Below are positions 44,602-53,760 of a stretch of 64,000 nt of DNA, piece after piece. The translations under genes were made by a program, and so were the position numbers. The stretch is from NCBI RefSeq assembly GCF_950295315.1, contig NC_080175.1, forward strand, positions 63,451,353 through 63,515,352, in the 5' to 3' direction. Position 1 is the first letter of the stretch. Every line of letters starts with the position of its first letter. Source of the DNA: Erinaceus europaeus. Its lineage: Eukaryota; Chordata; Mammalia; Eulipotyphla; Erinaceidae. A model generated the notes under the pieces. That model was not told the origin of the DNA, made no database searches, and saw only the letters and a list, made by a program, of their open reading frames with translations.

Positions 44602-45325
44602 ATCTCCAAATGCTCAGAAAGAACGGAAGAAAAAAGAAAGCTGAAGACAGAGTGTAGGCGAATGAATTTATGAATAAGCAGAGGCTGCAGATTTGCTTTG
44701 TCTGATAGGATTGTTTCCCCTGAGTTTGAATGTAAGTGAAGAGCTCTGCTTGTAGAGTATCTTTTCCTATCATTTCAATTTCCTATCTTGTTTTCTTTCA
44801 GTTAAGTATACAGCCATTTAAATGAAGTCTCTATTTCTGGTGTTCTGATCTAATTATATATAATACAGCCTTTTCCAAGAAATCAACATCAATGTTATAT
44901 TACATGAAATTGTCTTGTGTTTTTAAATAGTGGTATTTGCTACCCACATTCACTTTTGGTTTTTCACTTAGTCAATTACAACTGCAACTTAAAATCTGTA
45001 CAGAAGAATATCTCACTGACCATCATGAATAATGTTTTCATTTAAAGATTTTGCAACAGAATGATTGGACCTGTTCCTTTTACTGATATATTTTTAATTT
45101 TGGACTCTACACTGAGAATATTACACCAATTTTATATCTAAATAAAAATAAACTGTGTTCTATATAGTGCTATTTACTTAAAAACAATATATTTCCCCAT
45201 CCTAAATCATATTATGATGATATTGTTTAGTCCAAAATTTACCCCCAAATATCTCCAAATTCACAGAGTAGTCCTTAACACTAGTGCATAGTTAATACTT
45301 AAAAGTTGATCTCTTCAATCTTTGG

Positions 45326-45367
<42 letters not shown>

Positions 45368-46025
45368 CCTTGGCAATCTAATTTCTTCCAGACAGTTCAC
45401 TGAGGCTGTAAACTGTAAGTGGAGTGGAAGGGCAGAGCAATCAAAATACGGAATATTGAAAAGGTTGAAGTAGTAAAGCAACTTTCCCTGGATATATAAG
45501 ACATTAAGATTTTGATAGTTTATATAAGTGCAGATATTGCATTGGGAAGGAAAATAGCACAACCAAAAATCACTATTTTCAAATGAGTATTTCATGAGAA
45601 TTTGATAAGAGAATATTGGTCTCAGGGTTAAGAACCCTAGGTAAAGTTTTTTTCTACAATTTTAAGTTTAATTTAATTAAACTTGCACATACATAGAGTT
45701 GGGATTTGTATACTTACTGATATTTTTATATAATAAAATCCCTGTTTATATGAACTATGATATATGTATTCATATATAGTACCTGGCTAATAAAAAGTCA
45801 TTTATATAAAGTCAGTTTTTTCCGGTATTTGATGGCTACATGCTGTAGGCTAAAATTATAGATAGTCATACTCTTAAGAGTTCAAAAACTATTATAAGTT
45901 AACAGTTACCTTTCGACATTTTTGTGCTGAGGTTTTACATTGCTGATTCCTTCCTTCTACTTTGTATGCTGTTGTTTTGTAAGATTCACATCATTATAAC
46001 AAATAGAAGTGAATTCTCTTAAAAA
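44602..46025. other. Intergenic AT-rich DNA with (TG)n
   Basis: No gene. A (TG)20 microsatellite lies at 45,327-45,366. Confidence 0.5.
45327..45366 (+). repeat. (TG)n microsatellite
   Basis: A GT/TG dinucleotide run of about 40 bp, uninterrupted. Confidence 0.98.
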
Positions 46026-46029
46026 TTCT

Positions 46030-47050
46030 TAGACTTCCCTAATTTTAGTTATTTCAGTTCACCTGGTTGCTTTAGGATACCTTTGTTCCTCTTCTAAGTC
46101 TTTAAGATATGCAGTGAGGTTGTTTACTTGAGCTTTCCCTTATTTTTATATGAGTGCTTGTGTGGGTATACATTTCCTTCTTAGTACTCCCTTAGCTGTG
46201 TCTCAGATATTTTGATAGCTTGTGTCTTATTTTCACTGAATTCTTAAAACATTTTGATTTCCTTCATTATTTCTCTTTGACCCAGTAGTTGTAAGGTAGT
46301 GTAATGTTGATTTTCCATATTTGGGGACTTTTACTAAATTTTTGTTCGTTATTAAGTATAACGAACAGTGGTATAAGAAAATGCTTGGGATGATTTCAGT
46401 GTTCTTGAATTTGTAATACACTGTCTTTGTGGCCTGAGACATGGTCTTTCCTTGAGAATCTCCCATGGACTTGAACAGAATGTGTATTCCAATTTCTTGG
46501 GGTGAATAACTCTGAAAATGGGTAATAGTTCCAGTTTATCTCTTCATGTAATTTCCTCATTTCTTTATTAATTCTCTTCCTAGATGATCTGGAAAGTTGA
46601 GAGAGTGGGGAGTTGAAATCTCCTACTATTACTGTGTTGCTATTAATATATTGTTGTAGCTCTTCCAGTAGATTTTTGCTAATGTTGAATTCACCTTCTT
46701 CAGCTCATCTTGGATGGAGCTTGAGGGAATAATGCTAAGTGAGATACACCAGAAAGAGAAAGATGAATATTGGATGATCTCACTCATTGACAGAAGGTTA
46801 GAAATAGTAACAGAAGTGAAAACACAAAGCGGAACTTGGGCTGGGTTTGGTGTATTGCACCAAAGTAAAAGACTTTGGGAGAGGGGGCTCCTGGGTTCTG
46901 GATCCTGGTGCACAATGATGAAGGAGGACCTAGATGGTGGATGAAGGGCACTGGGGGGGGGGGTATTGTGTTTTCCAGAAAAGTGAGAATTTTTTGCACA
47001 TATACAACTGTATTTATTGTTGGTTGTAAGCCATCAATACCCTCAATTTA
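46030..47050 (+). mobile_element. Diverged L1 with inverted 5' half
   Basis: Positions 46,030-46,690 match the L1 ORF2 endonuclease region on the minus strand. They run in parallel with 37,690-38,330 of the full-length element, with many substitutions and indels. Positions 46,695-46,800 match the ORF2 end on the plus strand ('tgagggaataatgctaagtg'), with 3'UTR to about 47,050. The junction at about 46,690 joins opposite strands. This is an older inverted L1 with a large internal gap. Confidence 0.8.
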
Positions 47051-48137
47051 AAAAGAACACTCTTTCATTGTATGGTGTATCATGTAATCCACATTAATAC
47101 CAGAATAAAATCTTTGAGATGAAAGAAGAAGAAACTGGTGAACCCAAAGATTTACCTGCAAATATGGCAGAAATTATGTAAACTACACACAAAGGATAAC
47201 TCTTTCTAGACATTAATTATTTTAATTTATTTTATTTCTTTTATTATCAGTATAATAAGATAATTTACGAGAATTCCATTGTTTAAGGAAGTACTATTGT
47301 TGACCTCATAGTTGAATTCAAAGATAGGTACTGAGTTCCTGGTTTAATCAGAGGATACTGAGTGTTTTCAGGGAATGATTTGACCAACCCATGAGAGAGA
47401 TACAATGGGTGAGACCATGTTTAGAGACTAGGAATTGATAAGTTATGATCTTAATAAATTATGGTATTAATAGGTGCACTATTGGGTTATAGATAAGAAA
47501 CAGTGATATCTTATTATCCAAGACAGCATTGAATTAGAATTAATTTTCGATGTTTCTTTTATTCATTTTATAGAACTTATTAATGATATACCTTTTCATG
47601 ATATATTTAATATTTTAAAATGTTAAGAACTTTGTGTTATAAAGTATTTGTAATTTTGTCTTTAAATATTATAAAAGAACATTTATGATGTTTATGAGTG
47701 TTTCAGTTAAATTTTAGCAGACTTTTTAGTTCTATTCAAATAAAAGACTGTCATTGTAATGCTATAATGTGACAACCTCTGTTGATATATTATTATTCAT
47801 TAAACAATATGCTTCCTTCTATAAATGGGAAATTGTTTATACTAAAAGTACAGAATCGTATGCAAAAGCATCTGGATTATTTTTCACCCAAGCTATCTAT
47901 TCATTTATTTGATAGTCAGAAATGATGATTTATATTTGTCTGAATTCCCTGTGGATCTTGGAAGTATATCTGTCTATATACTAATAAATATAATTTGCAA
48001 TTTCTGTCCTTAAGCATATGTGTTCAGTTAAATAAGTCATTTCATTCAGTGTCATGACTGAGATTTTGTGTAATACTGCTTTATACTATATTCTTTATAC
48101 TAGTTTCTGAATCAGTCAACATAGAAATGTTCTGGGA
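47051..48137. other. Intergenic AT-rich DNA
   Basis: No gene or recognised repeat was seen. Confidence 0.5.
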
Positions 48138-48418
48138 ATTATTATTATTATTATTATTATTATTATCTTCCAAGATAATTGCTGGGGCTCCGTTACTGCA
48201 CAATGAGTCCACTGCTCCTGGCGGCCACTATTTCCATTTTAGTGGATAGGACAGAGAGAAATTGAAAGGGGAAGGAAAGACTGAGAGATGGAGAGAAAGA
48301 CACCTGCAGACCTATTTTACTGCTTAGGAAGAGACTTCCCTGCAGGTGGGAAACCTTGACCTGGTCTTTAGGCTTTGCTCTATGTGTGCTTGACCTGGTG
48401 CACTACTGTCTGTCCCCC
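48138..48418 (-). mobile_element. ERI-type SINE with (ATT)n tail
   Basis: The minus-strand head is at 48,418, with core 'cttccctgcaggtgggaa' and purine body. The 3' module is at 48,167-48,230 and the tail has become (ATT)9 at 48,138-48,166. Confidence 0.88.
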
Positions 48419-49654
48419 AATTAAATATTTTTACCACAATAGGCATAGTTTGACTGCTTACTATGTGCCAGATTCAACTTCAGTCATTCACAATAGGAAG
48501 TATAATAGAGTACATCCAGTGTAGATTTAATACTGCAGATGATAATAAATTATATAAAAAAGAAGGGTACTGGATATTCAGGTATGAGTTTCTTTTTGTG
48601 ATTTGACTCAAGCAGTGATTTGAAAAGTTCTATTAAATGGGATGAGTTTTAGCACAGAAAGCGAGAAGCAAGTCATTTAACGCTGTGGGAGAAACATTGC
48701 TGACAGACTTCAAAACATATGTAGAAGCCTTGAGGAAGGATAAAGCCTGGTGTGTTTCATAAGGAATATCGAACAGAATACAGTGACCACATATTAGAAG
48801 TTTGTTATATATGAGAAGTGTATTGGAAGTGAAATAGTTAAGATTGGAGATGGACGAGTCTCGGTAGTGGAAACATTACATAACTTAGATTTTTGCTCCA
48901 AATCTGACTCCAGAAGACACTGAAAGGAGAAACATGAAAAGCACATCACAGCCTACTACCCATTAAAATCGTGTATCTCTGATTTTATTTTATTTCTAAG
49001 AACAAGAAATCACTTATATTTTTAAAATTCAAATTAGTAAAGTGAAAACCTCCTACATTCTTAATTTATGATAGGATAGGCCTTTATCTTAGTTTAGATA
49101 CTTGTTTACATTCCTCTCACTTGTCTCCACCCAGTTAAGTCTATTTTCATCCATATTACTGTCATTTATTTTCTCTTTATTTTCCCATTTTCTCCACATA
49201 CTCTTAATACGTAAGGAACAAAATTGATTACTTGTAATTAAACTAATCTAGAAAAATTTATTTTTATCTAAAAGTACTTACAGCAATTGTATGTAATGCT
49301 TACCTCTAGAAATATTTTTTAAGATTCAGATTTACATTTAAATTTATTAAGGTTTGTATGAAATGTAAGAATTTTAACAAGATAATTATATATTTACATA
49401 TACCATAGCTTTGATATGTAGACACTTGCATTAATTTGAAAGATGTGTGTATTTTATTTGAGTGCTCATATCTGTATATGACAAGGGAGGAACCAAGCAT
49501 GATGCAATCACAGGTACTGTTTGACAGAACCAGTGATCCCCCACATAACAAGTCCTGTGTCCTACCAGCCATGCTGCTTTCCTAGCTGTCTGAATGTTTT
49601 TCAGATGTTGCCTTATGTAAATTATTTTCTAATATTTTATGGTTTGTTTATATT
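48419..49654. other. Intergenic AT-rich DNA
   Basis: No recognisable gene. Short frames such as 49,306-49,572 (minus) lack features. Confidence 0.5.
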
Positions 49655-49700
49655 TTTGTATATTAGAAATATAATTTGAATTATATTTCTAATATACAAA
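49655..49700. repeat. 46-bp near-perfect palindrome
   Basis: Two perfect 22-bp arms (left arm begins tttgtatattagaaat, right arm ends atttctaatatacaaa) are separated by only 'tg'. Both arms are AT-rich. It lies about 40 bp upstream of the BBIP1 retrocopy. Confidence 0.95.
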
Positions 49701-49754
49701 TGTTTATCTTTCTGTGTATGTCACATCTAAACATATACACGGCCCGAACTCACG

Positions 49755-49769
49755 GTTGCCCAGGGCAAC
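49755..49769 (+). promoter_or_regulatory. X-box-like palindrome in the BBIP1 5'UTR
   Basis: 'gttgcccagggcaac' is a perfect inverted repeat with a one-base centre. It fits the RFX-type X-box (two GTTGCC half-sites) that marks ciliary gene promoters. It was probably copied from the parent mRNA leader. Binding is inferred. Confidence 0.6.
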
Positions 49770-49843
49770 AGTTGAGCCATCAGGGAAGAGACACATCTTT
49801 CCTTCTGTAGGCTTGAGTCAAGAACTGTCATTGGTAATACCTG

Positions 49844-50281
49844 GACGAATGTTGTTTTTGCTGGGCTAGGTTGTTTTCACCGGGCTGGCTTCAAGGGTGG
49901 GTAACAGACGACTGGGGACTCATGGTTGAGCTGTAGGCAGTATCTCTTTATTCATGCAGGACGCAGCACAATCTAAGCAGAGCTAAGCTAAACTCAAGTA
50001 CCCTAAAACTCACAATGCTGTATTTATATATACTTGCCAAGTAGGGTGGAAGCAGGATGTGACATAGAGAGGGTGGAGAGAAAAGTGACTGGTGAAAATC
50101 AGAGTGTGACAAGGAGGGGGCAGAGCAGGGGAGAATCCACCAATGCCCTGGAGGGAGGGTGGTGCTTGTTAACAGTGGTTATGTAAATAGAATGCAGTGG
50201 TTATGTAAATAGAATAGTGTTAAGCAGGGGGGATTTAAACCAAATGAAACAGAAGGGGTCTCATGCATACCAACAGACGAA
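49844..50281 (-). mobile_element. Solo LTR, class II-like, with 6-bp TSD
   Basis: The LTR body spans 49,850-50,275 (426 bp), TG...CA on the minus strand. It is flanked by 'gacgaa' at 49,844-49,849 and 50,276-50,281. On the minus strand there is a TATA box (tatataaat, about 50,023-50,034) and a poly(A) signal (49,947-49,952). A 22-bp U3 direct repeat lies at 50,173-50,215. The U5 segment 'tctgttacccacccttgaag' is like that of the LTRs at 41,989 and 44,098. It formed by recombination between two LTRs of a former provirus. Confidence 0.92.
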
Positions 50282-50575
50282 TGCTTAAAGCAGCGGGGAA
50301 AAGAACAGTAAAACTGTCAGGAAAAAGCTATCATCCAACAACTGAGATATGGCAGAAATGAAGTCGATATTCCGTGAAGTTCTTCCAAAACAAGGACAGT
50401 TGTCTGCAGAAGATATAACCACACTGGTGTTGTGTAAACCCAAACTTTTACCCTTAAAAGCTCTGACCCTGGAAAAACTGGAGAAAATGCAACAAGCAGC
50501 ACAAGATACAATTTGGCAACATGAAATGGCAGAAAAGGCAAAGCAGATAATCCACTGAATGATAACACTTCTACA

Positions 50576-51045
50576 GAATACCCTCCTTTACCTACTATAA
50601 TAGCAAAAAAATAATCTGTATGCTGGAAGTAGTATGTTAGGAAAGTTGATTCACATATATAATATAAAAATACTCAACTAATAAGACTAGTATTGAACAT
50701 AAACTATTATTGAATATATCCAATTTCAAAATATTGAACCCAAATTTTATGAGTTTTACCCAAGTTTTTTGAACAGCAAATTATTGTTCCCAATTCTTAT
50801 CACTGTCAGTTTCCAGGTAACATTCTAGGCCCAAGTTACAAATACAACTTTTATATTCAGAGACTCTACACATCAAGACCAATGAATCGAAGGAAATGGA
50901 AAAGTCAATTTATGGTGAACAGTATAATTGAACATTTAGTGGTAAATTGAATGTCATATATACACACTGACTTTTAATGATTAAAATTTACATATTATAA
51001 CATTAATCTTAAAGTTTTTGCATGTGTTTTTTTTTTTGGTTTTGT
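50576..51045. other. Possible BBIP1 3'UTR, then intergenic DNA
   Basis: Sequence following the retrocopy coding part. Some of it is presumably BBIP1 3'UTR, but I cannot locate the end. An A-run sits at about 50,606-50,612. Confidence 0.35.
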
Positions 51046-51049
51046 GTTT

Positions 51050-51240
51050 TACATTATCTCATTTTAACTTTTTGGTCATCACCTGCTAAGGAGACTTTCT
51101 TCAGAGAGGGGAGCAGGAGAGGAGGAGACACCACACCACACCACAGCTTCCTCCAATGCAAGTGGGGGCCAGGCTCTAACCTGAGTCACAGGCTCGGCAA
51201 AGTAGGCATGCTTGTCCCAATGAGCTGTTTTTCTGGCCCT
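51050..51240 (-). mobile_element. Old SINE of a different family
   Basis: The minus-strand tRNA-like head at about 51,240 ('gggccagaaaaacagctca') is followed by a B-box-like region within 'gggggccaggctctaacctg' (plus). A purine-rich 'gaggggagcaggagaggag' body follows. It is related to the partial copy at 58,738. Confidence 0.6.
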
Positions 51241-51348
51241 AAAACTACTTTTATGAACTTAAATACATCATGTCATTTTTAAGGCTCTCCTATCCAATCA
51301 GTCCTAGCATTGATAACAAAACTCTTACAATAACCAAATGTGGTTAAG

Positions 51349-51622
51349 AAACCTTCACCTGGGAGTCGGGCAGTACACAGCAGGTCGAGCGCACGTGGCA
51401 CAAAGCACAAGGACCGGCATAAGGATCCCGATTTGAGCCCCCGGCTCTCCACCTGCAGGGGAGTCGCTTCCTAGGCGGTGAAGCAAGTCTGCAGGTGTCT
51501 TTCTCTCCCCATCTCTGTCCTATCCAACAACAATGATGAAATCAATAATAATAATGATTACAACAGTAAAACAACAAGGGCAACGAAAAGGAATAAATAA
51601 ATAAATAAATAAACCTTCACCT
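51349..51622 (+). mobile_element. Young ERI-type SINE with 12-bp TSD
   Basis: Body 51,361-51,610: 'gggagtcgggcag', CpG-containing head, 'gatttgagcccccggctc', core, CT body, (CAA/AAT)n and (AAAT)n tail. A perfect TSD 'aaaccttcacct' lies at 51,349-51,360 and 51,611-51,622. Confidence 0.96.
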
Positions 51623-51654
51623 GTCCAGTTCTCCTCTGAGCTATAATTATACTG

Positions 51655-51795
51655 ATTTTTAAATTTTTTATTAGAGCACTGATTAGCTCTGGCTTATGGA
51701 GGTGCAGAAGATTAAGCCTGGGACTTTGGAGCCTCAGGCTGAACATATTCTGTATAACTCTTAAGATATTTTCCCCCTGCCCAATTATGCCAATT
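51655..51795 (-). mobile_element. Older tRNA-type SINE
   Basis: It shows 'agcactgattagctctggct' and 'aagcctgggactttggagcc' on plus. This is the same family as 21,500-21,635, with a degraded head. Confidence 0.65.
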
Positions 51796-52113
51796 TTTAG
51801 GAACATAAATTCCATGTCTGCCTATGTCATCCAGGTATTAAAACACACAACTAAAATCTCTGAAACCAGAAAACAGCATGGGCTTGAAAAAGCATATGTG
51901 GTAAATAAGAATATTAAATTTGGAGTACTCTAAAAAAAAAAGTACCTAAACCTAGGAATACCTTTATAAATAATTTAATTCTGGGTTATCTTACGCAGTC
52001 AGTAATAGACAAATTATAGACCTTGAGGCCTTGCTGCAAAGGAGATATAGAAATGTGAACATTCTTTAGCTAACTGATGTCTATTAGTAGCTACTATTAT
52101 ATTCACACTAGGT

Positions 52114-52840
52114 TTTCGGGGTGTCTCCCTCCTTCTCCAGCATGGTGTCCTCCAGGGGAAAGGTAACAGGCTGGTTCTTTCTCGCTCACAACAGGGGTGA
52201 CACGAAGTAAAAGACACCAGGGGACTCTTAGCGTGAATCTAAAAACTGAGTCCTTAGAGTCCCAGAATCCTAGAGTCTGTTTATTGGCAAAGTGGACATG
52301 AGTTAAATAGAAAAGCAATGGAGGTAATTATTGTTGCAATATGACAGAAATTACAGGTTTCTTAACAGTCCATGCCCCTAAGGTAGGGGGTTGGTATGAC
52401 AGGAATTGATGAGATACAAGACAGTTATTTTCCATAACACAAGCAACTTAATTATCCAAAGGTATTTGAGAGAAGCATAGGGGTTAAACCCGTAGGGTGA
52501 GACAGAGAGAAGATGGATATCAAAAGGCCATATAGTTTGGACTTTCTCTTGTCTGGGCTCTGAGGTGTGTGATGAAGTGTGTGATAAGCTGTGTTCTTCT
52601 GTGATCAGAAGGTGACTTTGAATAAGTGAAACTGCAGCCATGTGGCCTGCAGTTAATGGAGGGAAGTACTGGGGTATCTGTGGGCCAGAGAGTCAAGAAG
52701 GAAAGAACCAAGTCTGAGTTTCCCCCCTTATACTCACCTCGGTTGAGAGAGACTTACCAAGAGGTTATCTTCTCAGACCTCCATCCAAAGATGGGGGTGG
52801 TTCTCCCTAAGCTCTATCAGGCTCACATATGTTCTCAACA
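52114..52840 (-). repeat. 3' LTR of the minus-strand provirus
   Basis: 727 bp, starting TGTTGAGAAC on the minus strand, with the same CCCCGAAA end. The poly(A) signal is at 52,280-52,285. Short frames shared by both LTRs are not genes. Confidence 0.93.
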
Positions 52841-52858
52841 TTTCCTCCTAATTTCTTT
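52841..52858 (-). other. Polypurine tract
   Basis: The minus strand reads 'aaagaaattaggaggaaa' immediately upstream of the 3' LTR. Confidence 0.75.
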
Positions 52859-52874
52859 AATTAATGAACTGTGT

Positions 52875-53760
52875 TTATGGATCAATGTCAGTTAGAGCAT
52901 TTCTTTCCTCTAAAGGAATACGAGTGTAAGCGTGAACTGAGACTCTCTGTACTGTAACACTAATTATGTCATGTATGCGTTTCTTGAGGAATTGAATGAG
53001 GCAAGGAATAATCATCGATAGAGCTACCATAGCTAGCAAAGGGCCTAGGAGAGGCAGAAGCCAAGTAGTTAAAGGAGAAGAGAACCAGGAGTTAGTAGCG
53101 AAAGAGGAAAAGGAATTCTTAATATCACAGCTAAGTTTGTGCAAGATATTAACATTTCGGTTTTACAAATCTAATTTCATTTATAAAAGAAACAACATTT
53201 TTCTAGACAAAGATCACACTATTTAGCATAAATCAAGTCCAAACCATGGCAGTTCTGGAGTACCACCTTGGCAAGGGAGTTCATCTGTCTCTGGAGAGAC
53301 TCCAAGCTATCAGAGGTAAAGTCAACGGACTGTTGGAGCTGATTTTCAATGCGTCCAGCAGCATAGAGAGATTGTCCCAAAGTCCACCAGCAAGTTTAAG
53401 GGATGCAGTCAGTTGATGTGATGTCCAGGGGAAGAAACAGCAAGTCTGGTCCTCTGGTGGGTCAGCGCCAGCTGATGAAATTCTTCTTCTTCATAGAGGG
53501 TCAGCTGTGGAATAAGAAAAACTAGGAGGCAAGGACCAGGTAGAGAAGAACTGACACGAAAATTAGGTCAGCAGAAAGAGAATTGGGTAGGCTGGTGAGG
53601 TTAGCTGGAGTATATACTGGCATGGTGTCCTTTAATGGTAAGGACTTGCCAACAGGGACTCTGTGGATTTTCCAAGAGCAGTAATGTCATCCACCATAAT
53701 AAAAGGAAAACAAACATTCCAGCATTGAAAAAAGAAAAAAGAAAAAAAATGTGTCTCTAT
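52875..53760 (-). pseudogene. env: Endogenous retroviral env remnant (SU end and TM)
   Basis: The minus strand shows broken pieces of a retroviral envelope gene. Near 53,230-53,330 is the TM ectodomain heptad region, followed by LQNCHGLDLI, which lies where the conserved immunosuppressive-type segment sits in retroviral TMs. A stop follows at 53,219-53,221. In another frame, 52,875-53,144 is open for 89 codons. It holds the membrane-spanning segment (WLLPLLGPLLAMVALSMII) and a cytoplasmic tail. Upstream (53,550-53,720) a C..-Pro-rich piece may come from the end of SU. Stops and at least one frameshift separate the parts, so no functional protein is made. The envelope type cannot be settled by eye. 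Confidence 0.8.

Larger units (their letters stand above)
49741..50575 (+). pseudogene. BBIP1: BBIP1 processed retrocopy, split by a solo LTR
   Basis: BBIP1 (BBIP10) is a small BBSome subunit needed for ciliary membrane trafficking. The frame from ATG 50,281 reads MLKAAGKRTVKLSGKK..., matching the N-terminus of the long BBIP1 form as I recall it. A TGA at codon 23 (50,347-50,349) interrupts it. The next ATG (50,349) opens 69 uninterrupted codons to 50,558, matching the core of the protein ([34 protein letters not shown]). The copy runs without introns from a GC-richer 5'UTR, so it is a retrocopy. The 5'UTR (49,741-49,849) is separated from the coding part by a 426-bp LTR. The 3' end, poly(A) and TSD are not resolved. 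A 69-residue product is possible but unproven. Confidence 0.88.

Noticed and set aside
50317..50568. 83-codon minus-strand frame
   Set aside because: It is antisense to the BBIP1 retrocopy, whose sense-strand protein match is clear.
52378..52641. 87-codon frame duplicated exactly at 56,271-56,534
   Set aside because: It lies within both LTRs of the minus-strand provirus. Its identity reflects the LTR repeat, not a gene pair.
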